Source of the DNA: Akkermansiaceae bacterium UBA1506
Lineage (GTDB): Bacteria; Verrucomicrobiota; Verrucomicrobiia; Verrucomicrobiales; DEV007
Length of the DNA stretch: 60,062 nt
NCBI GenBank assembly: GCA_002323995.1
Contig: DCQY01000004.1
Location: 1 to 60,062 of the forward strand
Reading direction: 5' to 3'
Part shown: positions 28,378-35,934 of the stretch, piece after piece
Numbering within the stretch: position 1 is the first letter of the stretch
How the letters are laid out: each line of letters starts with the position of its first letter
The notes under the pieces: model-generated
Database searches by the model: none
Seen by the model: only the letters and a program-made list of their open reading frames with translations
What the model was told of the DNA's origin: nothing
Program-made: the position numbers and the translations under genes

Positions 28378-29814
28378 ATGATTGCTGACTTGATTCATCA
28401 AAATTCCCAGCGCGTCACGCGACGTCAGCTTTTCGGTCGCGCCTCCGCAGGCGTTGGAACTGCTGCTCTGGCTTCACTGCTGGGGCAGGATACCCTGGCC
28501 GGGGTGAAGCCATCTCACTTTGCGCCGAAAGCCAAGCGGGTCGTGTTGCTTTGGCAGGGGGGAGGGCCCTCTCATATTGATCTCTTTGATCACAAACCGA
28601 TCCTCGCGAAGCAGGCGGGCGAAGACATTCCAGCTTCGGTTCGCGGGGACACCCGCTTGTCGACGATGTCGGCCAACTACTCGAACTTTCCCTGCGTGCC
28701 GGCGATCAAACCCTACAAACGTTTCGGGGAGTGTGGCATGGAGCTCAGTTCTATGATTCCTAAAACCGGGTCGATTGCTGATGATATCTGCTTGGTGCGC
28801 TCACTTCATACTGAGGCTGTCAATCACGCTCCCGGGGTGACCTTTTTTCTTACCGGTGCTCAAATCCCCGGCCGTCCCAGCATGGGTTCATGGCTAACCT
28901 ATGGCTTGGGTAGTGAGAGCGAGAACTTGCCGTCCTTCGTCGTAATGACCTCTTCGGATGAAGGGCGCACCTGCGGGCAGCTGTTCTTTGACCATTATTG
29001 GGGCAGCGGCTTTCTGCCCTCCCGCTATCAAGGGGTGCGCTTGCGTAGCGCGGGTGAGCCCGTGCCGTATCTTTCCAACCCGCCTGGAGTGAGTCGTGAA
29101 GCCCGACGTAGCTTGCTTGATGATCTTGGCCAGATGAACCGGAAGCACCTTGAGGACTACGGAGATCCGGAAACTGATACCCGCATTGCCCAGTATGAAA
29201 TGGCCTTTCGCATGCAGACCAGCGTGCCAGAATTGACTGACTTTTCCAGCGAGCATCCCAAGGTGATGGAACGTTATGGTCCCAAGGTGATGCAGAAGGG
29301 CAGTTACGCAAACAATTGCCTTATTGCCCGCCGCCTGCTCGAGCGAGGCACCCGTTTTGTGCAGCTGATGCACTCCGGTTGGGATCAACATTCCAATCTC
29401 TACACGCAGCTTGAGGAACAATGCCGCGATACTGATGCCCCAAGTGCTGCTTTGGTGATGGATCTGAAAGAACGCGGAATGCTTGAGGACACGCTCGTGA
29501 TTTTTGCCGGTGAGTTCGGCCGGACGCCTTTTGGACAGAGCCGGCCAGGGCGACCTAATGCCGGACGTGATCACTTCGGCCGTGCTTTCTCGTGGTGGAT
29601 GGCAGGAGGTGGCGTTAAGGCGGGTATGACCTACGGGAAGACCGATGAGTATGGGTGGAACATCACCGAGAAGCCAGTCCATGTGCATGATATGCAGGCG
29701 ACCATCCTCCACCTCGCTGGGATCGATCACACCAAGCTGACCTACCGCTACCAGGGCCGACAGTTCCGTCTCACAGATGTGCATGGGCACGTCCAGCATG
29801 GTATCCTCGCGTGA
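28378..29814 (+). CDS. TAT-exported DUF1501 protein
   Basis: 478 residues. The TAT signal is V-T-R-R-Q-L-F-G at ~16-23, followed by 'ASAGVGTAALASLLGQ'. 'VLLWQGGGPSHIDLFDHKP' (~56) and 'FAGEFGRTPFGQ' (~376) are the typical motifs of DUF1501, a family with an alkaline-phosphatase/sulfatase-like fold. It pairs with the cytochrome c/DUF1553 protein directly upstream, a conserved partnership of unknown biochemical purpose in Planctomycetota and Verrucomicrobiota. An imperfect hairpin follows at 29823-29868. Confidence 0.9.
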   Translation: MIADLIHQNSQRVTRRQLFGRASAGVGTAALASLLGQDTLAGVKPSHFAPKAKRVVLLWQGGGPSHIDLFDHKPILAKQAGEDIPASVRGDTRLSTMSANYSNFPCVPAIKPYKRFGECGMELSSMIPKTGSIADDICLVRSLHTEAVNHAPGVTFFLTGAQIPGRPSMGSWLTYGLGSESENLPSFVVMTSSDEGRTCGQLFFDHYWGSGFLPSRYQGVRLRSAGEPVPYLSNPPGVSREARRSLLDDLGQMNRKHLEDYGDPETDTRIAQYEMAFRMQTSVPELTDFSSEHPKVMERYGPKVMQKGSYANNCLIARRLLERGTRFVQLMHSGWDQHSNLYTQLEEQCRDTDAPSAALVMDLKERGMLEDTLVIFAGEFGRTPFGQSRPGRPNAGRDHFGRAFSWWMAGGGVKAGMTYGKTDEYGWNITEKPVHVHDMQATILHLAGIDHTKLTYRYQGRQFRLTDVHGHVQHGILA

Positions 29815-29822
29815 AATCGAGC

Positions 29823-29868
29823 GAGGTGGTAACCTTAATTTCTGGATTAAGCTTTAGTTTACCTCTTT
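29823..29868 (+). terminator. Possible terminator after the DUF1501 gene
   Basis: An inner perfect stem CTTAAT (29834-29839)/ATTAAG (29846-29851) with a 6-nt loop is enclosed by GAGGT (29823-29827)/ACCTC (29861-29865). Only three T residues follow. It is placed 9 nt after the DUF1501 stop. A weak rho-independent terminator is plausible. Confidence 0.35.
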
Positions 29869-29923
29869 GCGTATGCCAGCCCAGGGTTGAGGTTTTCTGA
29901 ATTTACGGGAACACTTTGGGGTC

Positions 29924-31135
29924 ATGAATTTATCGGCTATGAAAAATACCCTCGCTCTTGCCTATTTTGCTACTGCAATTCTAGTTTTGCCCGTGATGGC
30001 AGAAGATACTTCGCCCCTTGTCTACGAAGGTAGCGAAGGTCCTGGTCAAGGAAAGCATATCGTCTTCATCGCCAACGATCATGAGTATCGCTCTGAGGAA
30101 ACTTCGCCACTAATTGCTAAGATTCTGGCCAAACATTACGGCTTCCGGTGCACAGTTCTATTTGGGATCGATGAGAACGGTCACATCAAAGCAGGTGGCG
30201 CTCCCGTGCCGGGGATGGAGGCGCTGAAAGATGCTGATTTGTTGTTCTTCTATACCCGCTTCATGAAATTGCCGGATGAACAGGTGGACTTGTTGGTAGA
30301 CTATTTTGAGCGAGGCGGGCCTGTCGTGGGTTTGCGAACTTCAACCCACTGTTTCAACGGTCAGAAGGGTAAGTGGGAAAAATTGAACTTTAACTACAAG
30401 GGCGAGGATTATCTGGGCGGACTGGGAGAACAAATCTTAGGTAATACATGGAATAAGGAACGTGGCCAGGGTCACTACGGTGGAAATCATCAGATGGGGG
30501 GTCGCATCACTCCTGTGGCTGAAGCGAAGGATCACCCGGTAAACACAGGCGTCACGCAAATGCACACCTACTCGGGAGCCTATAGTTCTCAACCTCCTGC
30601 CGCCTCGACTCCCTTACTGGAAGTTCAGGTGCTAAATACGTTCGAGGCCAGCGATGATATAAACGCGCAAAAACCTATTGTGAATGCCGGTTGGGCGCGT
30701 GATCACTACGTGGCCCCATCGGGAGCAAAGAAAGAAGCACGGGTTGTTTACACTTCATATGGGGCTTCCGAAGACGTGCTCGATGAAGACGCGCGTCGAT
30801 TTCTCGTTAATGCCTGCCTTTGGGCGGGTGGATGGGAGGATGTGATTACCCCTGACCTCGATGTCAGCATTGTTGGTGGATTTGATCCGGTTCCTTACAC
30901 CACCGGTGCCTTTGCCCGACAGGGAGTTAAGCCGTCTGATCTGGCTGGATGGGACAGTCAGGTTATGCCTGCCGAGGCTCGTATTTGGGGCGTTGGTGAC
31001 AGTTCCGAGGGGATGGTGTCCAAGTTGTCACGGGCGCTGAAGTCCCGCCCAGAGTTGGTTAAGAAACTTGAAATGACTTATCCAGAATTTGATGCTTCGC
31101 TTTACCAGTCAGAGGATAAAAAGCCAAAGAAGTAG
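29924..31135 (+). CDS. Secreted ThuA-like domain protein
   Basis: 403 residues; ATG 29924 preceded by GGGG, though ATG 29939 (M-K-N-T-L-A-L-A-Y-F) also gives a fine signal peptide. After the signal, 'KHIVFIANDHEYRSEET' (~44-60), 'DADLLFFYTRFMKLPDEQ' and 'GGPVVGLRTSTHCF' match the class-I-glutamine-amidotransferase-like ThuA fold (trehalose utilisation). 'HYGGNHQMGG' and 'HPVNTGVTQMHTYSG' follow. ThuA proteins accompany Gfo/Idh/MocA oxidases and DUF1080 proteins in sugar-oxidation clusters. It converges with the DUF1080 gene at 31210. Confidence 0.8.
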   Translation: MNLSAMKNTLALAYFATAILVLPVMAEDTSPLVYEGSEGPGQGKHIVFIANDHEYRSEETSPLIAKILAKHYGFRCTVLFGIDENGHIKAGGAPVPGMEALKDADLLFFYTRFMKLPDEQVDLLVDYFERGGPVVGLRTSTHCFNGQKGKWEKLNFNYKGEDYLGGLGEQILGNTWNKERGQGHYGGNHQMGGRITPVAEAKDHPVNTGVTQMHTYSGAYSSQPPAASTPLLEVQVLNTFEASDDINAQKPIVNAGWARDHYVAPSGAKKEARVVYTSYGASEDVLDEDARRFLVNACLWAGGWEDVITPDLDVSIVGGFDPVPYTTGAFARQGVKPSDLAGWDSQVMPAEARIWGVGDSSEGMVSKLSRALKSRPELVKKLEMTYPEFDASLYQSEDKKPKK

Positions 31136-31209
31136 TCGTATTTGAAGCCTCATTAAGCGCTCCCTCAGGTGATAAACCAGCTAATGCCGTCAGTGCACTG
31201 GCTTCCGTA

Positions 31210-31989
31210 TTATCGTTTGGCCGCTGGTCCAGTTCCCTGGGGGCGACTCGTCCGCGGCCTTTCAATCTTGGTGGCACCTTCGAGACTGGATTCAGTGAAG
31301 GGAATCGGCTCGCTCGTTTCGAGATGCTTGAGCTTTATCTCTTTGATCTCGACGCGATTGGCGTTGCCCCGGTGCAGTTGAATGGCAATGAGCCCCTCAA
31401 GAGAGCGACCAGCCTCATCGTAATCGGTCAACTCGGAAGTGGTTTTTCCATTCACTTGGTGAATCATGTGATTACCTCGGGCGATGACACGAAATTCCGT
31501 CCATTTAGAAAGGTTTGCTTTGACTGGCTCCTGTTCGGAAAGAACCCAGCGATTTTGTTCCGCATCGAGCGCAACGTTTTTGCCGTTAAGACCGAAAATT
31601 CCTCTTCCTTTTTCTTCATAGGTCATACCGGTGTGTTCGATCGCTGGATGAACGTCGCATTGGTAGCCCGAGATGACAAAAGGACCATGATCGGGTGCTT
31701 TGCGGGATCGGTATTGGACTCCAGAGTTGTTGTCACCGATCACGCGCATGGTCGCGACGAGTTCAAAATCCCGAACAACGCCGTCCTTCCAGATGAGAAA
31801 GGTGTTTCCCTCTAAGTGCTCCGGGCCTTGGCAGGTCCCGACCACGATGCCATCTTGAACGGTCCAAATTCCTTCGGCCCCTTCCCAACCCGACAAGTCA
31901 TTGCCGTTAAACAGGGAAGTAAAATCATTGGCCTCAAGGGCGAGACAGGAAACAGCAAGTAATAGTGAAGTAACGGTGGCAAGATTCAT
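31210..31989 (-). CDS. Secreted DUF1080 protein (3-keto-disaccharide hydrolase-type)
   Basis: 259 residues from ATG 31989, chosen for its signal peptide (M-N-L-A-T-V-T-S-L-L-L-A-V-S-C). DUF1080 hallmarks: 'FTSLFNGNDLSGWEG' (~22-36), 'VQDGIVVGTC', 'DFELVATMRVIGDNNSGVQYRS' and 'GYQCDVHP' (~110). The family contains 3-keto-glycoside hydrolases/lyases that cleave sugars first oxidised at C3. That provides a functional link to the oxidoreductase array on the left. The C-terminal tail is basic and Pro-rich. 77 nt separate it from the sulfatase start-proximal neighbour at 32067, so they may share a transcript. Confidence 0.85.
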   Translation of the reverse strand: MNLATVTSLLLAVSCLALEANDFTSLFNGNDLSGWEGAEGIWTVQDGIVVGTCQGPEHLEGNTFLIWKDGVVRDFELVATMRVIGDNNSGVQYRSRKAPDHGPFVISGYQCDVHPAIEHTGMTYEEKGRGIFGLNGKNVALDAEQNRWVLSEQEPVKANLSKWTEFRVIARGNHMIHQVNGKTTSELTDYDEAGRSLEGLIAIQLHRGNANRVEIKEIKLKHLETSEPIPFTESSLEGATKIERPRTSRPQGTGPAAKR

Positions 31990-32066
31990 GAAAAGAAAAA
32001 GTGTAAAATGAAAAGAGGATTTTCCGCAACTGAGCAATTAGTTGCCTAACCTTCCGTTTACAAATC

Positions 32067-33506
32067 CTAATTGTCGTCCCGCAAAAAGTCGTATTCGGGC
32101 GATTCCACCTTGCCCTTGGCGTAGTCATAGACCGCCTTGAGTTCTTCGGGACTGTCCATTTTCTGGCCCTGATCTCCCGTTTTTTTGATCCATTCTTCGA
32201 GAATCTGGCGGTGCCGTTTCAGCACGGAGGCGTATTCGGGATCCTTGGCCAGGTTGTTGAGCTGGTCGGGATCCTTTTCGAGATCGTAGAGCTCTTCTTC
32301 AGGGCGTGTCTCGGCACTCATATAGGAAGCCTGCAGGGGGGTCATTTCGCCGCCGGTGTAGGCGCGGCGCAGCTCGATGATGCTGGCATGCTTGTCGCGG
32401 TATTGGGACTGGTAGAAAGCGCGGTCGGTCAGGTAATTGCGAATGTAGCGAAAGCGTTCCGTACCGACTGCACGGATGCGATCGACGGCGATACCGCAAC
32501 GATCTCGGGCGGAAATAACGAACTTCTGGGGCTGGTAATCGGCTGCAAATAAATCGCGACCTTCAAAGGAAGCCGGGATTTCGAGTCCCCCGAGGGCGAC
32601 AGTGGTTGCGGTGATATCGATGCCGTTGACGAGATCCTCACGCACCGTGCCTGCTTCCGGTGCGCCTTCGATGGATGGAGGAAAGCGTACGATCAGCGGC
32701 ACCTTGGTCCCGTCTTCGTAGAGGAATTGCTTTGCGCGGGGAAGGGGAGCCCCGTGATCCGTGAAGAAGAACACGATGGTGTTGTCCCAGAGGTCATACT
32801 CCTTTAACCCAGAGACAATGGCGCCGACCTGTTCGTCGGTTTCGACGACCTGCTCAAAGTGTCGAGCGATGGCATTGCGAATGACGGGTGTGTCCGGGTA
32901 GTGAGCTGGCACGTGAACCAAGTCCTCATCGACCCGGGTCGGCATGGGATACTTGGAACCAGTTTCGCCTTCGAACTTGCCACCGGAGAGTTGGATCTGG
33001 CCAAAGAAAGGTCTGCCTTGGAGTTGTTCAAGGAAGGACACGTCGCGTCCTTTGAGATGGCCACCGTAGCCGGGGCGCTCAAAGTCGCCGGAGAACAGGT
33101 CCTTGCGTTCGTAGAGGAAATTGTAGTCCTCCTTGGATTCGTTGAAGGTAGAGAAGCCTGCCTCCTTAAAAAGCGAAGGCACAGCGAAGACGCCTTCCGG
33201 CAGCGGCTTCTTCAACATGGTGCGGTGGCGATGCAGGCCATGCGTGGTCTGCATGGTGCCGGTGATGATGGCCGAGCGGGTCGTGGAGCAAACCGGTGAC
33301 GGCATGTAGGCGCGTTCGAATCGCACCCCGGCCTCAGCGAGGGCGTCGATGTTCGGAGTTTCTACGGCATCGTATCCATAGCACCCCATCCAGTCGCTCA
33401 TGTCGTCGACAAAAATCCAGAGTATATTTGGTTTTTCATTTGCTGTATTCGCTGCTTGGAGGGTTGGTAGCACCAGCGCGGAGAAGAGCAGAATCAGTGA
33501 TCTCAT
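32067..33506 (-). CDS. Secreted sulfatase, heparan N-sulfatase-like
   Basis: 479 residues. Signal peptide M-R-S-L-I-L-L-F-S-A-L-V-L-P-T-L-Q-A. Metal Asp pair in ILWIFVDDMSDWMGCYGYD (~28-46); formylglycine site C73-S-T-T-R77 in PSPVCSTTRSAIITG, followed by 'MQTTHGLHRHR'. 'FFFTDHGAPLPRAK' (~245) is the second metal motif. The Thr at the Pro position of CxPxR is common in this branch. The pattern is closest to N-sulfoglucosamine sulfohydrolase-like bacterial sulfatases, but substrate is not proven. Upstream of the DUF1080 gene on the same strand. Confidence 0.88.
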   Translation of the reverse strand: MRSLILLFSALVLPTLQAANTANEKPNILWIFVDDMSDWMGCYGYDAVETPNIDALAEAGVRFERAYMPSPVCSTTRSAIITGTMQTTHGLHRHRTMLKKPLPEGVFAVPSLFKEAGFSTFNESKEDYNFLYERKDLFSGDFERPGYGGHLKGRDVSFLEQLQGRPFFGQIQLSGGKFEGETGSKYPMPTRVDEDLVHVPAHYPDTPVIRNAIARHFEQVVETDEQVGAIVSGLKEYDLWDNTIVFFFTDHGAPLPRAKQFLYEDGTKVPLIVRFPPSIEGAPEAGTVREDLVNGIDITATTVALGGLEIPASFEGRDLFAADYQPQKFVISARDRCGIAVDRIRAVGTERFRYIRNYLTDRAFYQSQYRDKHASIIELRRAYTGGEMTPLQASYMSAETRPEEELYDLEKDPDQLNNLAKDPEYASVLKRHRQILEEWIKKTGDQGQKMDSPEELKAVYDYAKGKVESPEYDFLRDDN

Positions 33507-33650
33507 GGATTAGTGTTTCATCGAATGAGAGAGGTCGCAAGGCAGGGAGATTGACCGGTTTGTGTCAAAATTGGATGTGTTATTTTTTGACTAAGATTTT
33601 GACCATGGCAGAGGTTGCGTCATCAAGATGCAAACTTCAATCGCGTTGAG

Positions 33651-33776
33651 TCGTGCCCTTTGAAGACGAAGCCAAACAAGGCGTGTTTAACTTTCGGGGC
33701 AAGAGTGATTTGGTGTTGGTGAGTGGCTTTATCGCCGCGGCGCCGGCGTTGCATTCCGGTCAAGCCGCCGAAGAGT
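33651..33776 (+). pseudogene. SufE gene fragment (degraded partial duplicate)
   Basis: About 126 bp match codons 61-102 of the intact sufE at 35391 (35572-35697) with roughly 16 mismatches, about 87% identical by hand alignment and without gaps. A shared core is 'aactttcggggcaagagtga'. Translation gives V-P-F-E-D-E-A-K-Q-G-V-F-N-F-R-G-K-S-D like SufE. An in-frame TGA lies directly before the match and similarity stops after GAAGAG, so it cannot encode SufE and lacks the catalytic Cys. The fragment and sufE flank the MATE gene in the same orientation. Confidence 0.8.
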
Positions 33777-33930
33777 TCAGAATGTGTGATTGTTAAACCT
33801 ACGGACTCTTCCAAAGTAAGCTCTTTGAGGCAGCATTCCTGACCAAGGGTGTTACCTTCACGTGGGTTGTAGCGTAAGACGTTTTGCCCATTCGGTCGGT
33901 TTTTATCAGTCGCCACGACAAATTATTGCT

Positions 33931-35286
33931 TTGAAATCTCAATCGCTCACTGAGGGGTCGATCCCAAAACATATTCGCAACATCGCTTTGCCGATGAGTA
34001 TCGGGTTTCTGTTCAACACGATGTATAATGTGGTGGACTCGTTTTATGCGGGGCGGGTTTCGACTTCTGCGCTAGCGGCACTGGCCCTTTCGTTTCCGGT
34101 ATTCTTTATCATCATTGCCATTGCCGAAGGAATTGCCCGGGGCTCATCCGCCCTCATAGCCAATGCAATCGGTGCGAAGGATGAGGAAAAAGAAAAGCGA
34201 CTCTCGCGCCAGGTCTATTCACTAGGGCTGATCTGTGCGCTGTCGTTGACAGCGATTGGACTCAGTTTGGCGCCTTCTTTGTTTCGAATCCTAGGGGCCG
34301 AGGGAGACTATTTTGACTTGGCTCTCGGCTACGTTTCGCCCTTGTTCATTGGAGCGGTCTTTTTCCTGATCAGTAGCATGAGCAATGCCATCCTGCTCGC
34401 TCATGGTGACAGCAAGACGTTCGGTAAGGTGTTGATCGCCGGTTTCCTGCTCAACCTGATTCTCGACCCCTGGTTTCTCTATGGCGGCTTCGGCTTGCCC
34501 GCGATGGGCGTGCCGGGGATAGCCTGGGCGACCGTGTTGATTCAGGCCTTAGGAGGAAGCTTTCTTTTCTCTGTGGTCGTGAGGCGTGGCTATGTTGATC
34601 TCGGTGCGCTCTTCAAGCAGCGGCCCAAACCTAAGATCTACGGCGAAATCTTGAGGCAGGGGATTCCGACGAGCTTCAACATGATGTCGATTGCGCTCGG
34701 GTTTTTCGTCACGACCTATTTCCTGAAATTCTATGGTGAAGTGTCGGTGGCGGCTTTCGGCGTCGGCACCCGCATCGAGCAGATCGCGCTTCTCCCCGCG
34801 ATCGGGCTGGGGGCTGCAATTGTTTCCATTGTCGGTCAGAACAACGGGGCCGGACGAATGGACCGGGTTGGCGATTGTGTGAAGCTTTGCGTGAAATATG
34901 GCCTGATCCTGATTTTGGGTTCCTCTGTGCTAATCTTTGTTTTCGCTACTCCGCTAGTGAGTATTTTTACTAGTGATGAGAAAGTCATTGAGGTCGGGGC
35001 CAACTACACGCGTATTATGGCTTTTATCCAGTGGGCCTACGTGATGGGATTTATTTTCATCGGATTTCTCCAGGCCATCAAGCGACCGATGTATGGATTC
35101 TTTGAGGCAGTGATCCGCAAAATTATTTTACCAATAGGCATCTTTTACCTGGCCGTCAAAGTCGTGGAGGTCGACTTGAATGGCTTCTATTACAGCATGG
35201 TGGCGATCAACGTGACCATGACTGTGGTAACGATCATCTACGCTCAGAGGGTTTTAAGAAAGATGACTCATCGTTCCTCGTCTTAA
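33931..35286 (+). CDS. MATE family efflux transporter
   Basis: About 451 residues from a TTG start at 33931; a GTG at 33862 would add 23 residues, and no ATG fits before the conserved N-terminus 'LTEGSIPKHIRNIALPMSI'. Twelve hydrophobic helices are apparent, with the MATE pattern 'NTMYNVVDSFYAGRVS' in helix 1 and 'PAIGLGAAIVSIVGQNNGAGR' (second half, ~285). MATE proteins export drugs or metabolites using Na+ or H+ gradients. It is boxed in by the sufE fragment upstream and intact sufE downstream (104 nt). Confidence 0.9.
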   Translation: MKSQSLTEGSIPKHIRNIALPMSIGFLFNTMYNVVDSFYAGRVSTSALAALALSFPVFFIIIAIAEGIARGSSALIANAIGAKDEEKEKRLSRQVYSLGLICALSLTAIGLSLAPSLFRILGAEGDYFDLALGYVSPLFIGAVFFLISSMSNAILLAHGDSKTFGKVLIAGFLLNLILDPWFLYGGFGLPAMGVPGIAWATVLIQALGGSFLFSVVVRRGYVDLGALFKQRPKPKIYGEILRQGIPTSFNMMSIALGFFVTTYFLKFYGEVSVAAFGVGTRIEQIALLPAIGLGAAIVSIVGQNNGAGRMDRVGDCVKLCVKYGLILILGSSVLIFVFATPLVSIFTSDEKVIEVGANYTRIMAFIQWAYVMGFIFIGFLQAIKRPMYGFFEAVIRKIILPIGIFYLAVKVVEVDLNGFYYSMVAINVTMTVVTIIYAQRVLRKMTHRSSS

Positions 35287-35390
35287 CTCAGGTTGGGGGA
35301 GCTCAAAGGTGTTGTTTGAAAGATGAGCGCTCTGCGCTATGATAACCTCCCTCTCCTGGGGAGCGTATTCCAAAACGAGAGACGCCAGAC

Positions 35391-35828
35391 ATGAGCACGC
35401 AGACACAGGAATTGCCGGAATTTGACGAGATCGCTGAAACTATGAGCTATCTCCCCGATCTGGATGCGAAGTATCAGTTTCTCATCGACTTGAGCAAGCG
35501 GTTGCCGCTGATTCAAGAGGGCGAAGAAACCGATGAATTCCGAGTTTGGGGCTGCCAGTCTTCGGTTTGGATCGTGCCCTTTGAAGATGAAGCCAAACAA
35601 GGCGTGCTTAACTTTCGGGGCAAGAGTGATTCAGTATTGGTGAGTGGCATTATCGCCACGGCGTTGGCGCTTTATTCCGGCCACACCGCCGAGGAGATTT
35701 TGACTATTGATGGCCCAGCAGAGATGAAGAAATTAGAGCTTGAGTCACATCTCAGCCCGACCCGGCGTAATGGCCTCATGGGCATGATCGAGAGGATTCG
35801 TGAATACGCGGCCGCGACCCTTGGTTAG
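35391..35828 (+). CDS. sufE: SufE family sulfur acceptor protein
   Basis: 145 residues. The persulfide-carrying Cys is C55 in FRVWGCQSSVWIV, and 'LPLIQEGEETDEFRV', 'NFRGKSDSVLVSGIIA' and 'HLSPTRRNGL' are standard SufE segments. SufE takes sulfur from the cysteine desulfurase SufS for Fe-S cluster assembly in the cytoplasm. No other suf gene is near, so this is an orphan locus. A broken duplicate of its middle lies 1.9 kb upstream. Confidence 0.92.
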   Translation: MSTQTQELPEFDEIAETMSYLPDLDAKYQFLIDLSKRLPLIQEGEETDEFRVWGCQSSVWIVPFEDEAKQGVLNFRGKSDSVLVSGIIATALALYSGHTAEEILTIDGPAEMKKLELESHLSPTRRNGLMGMIERIREYAAATLG

Positions 35829-35934
35829 TCGGGGTCGCAAGCTACAGGGCATATTAAGGGGTTACATTTTCGGGCTCCGTTTGCGCCATGAGATGGCGGT
35901 TTACACTGAGACGAACAATCGGTTTCATGGGTTC

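Noticed and set aside
33862..33930. GTG start that would extend the MATE protein by 23 residues
   Set aside because: The extension is basic and unlike MATE N-termini; TTG 33931 fits better, though the question stays open.
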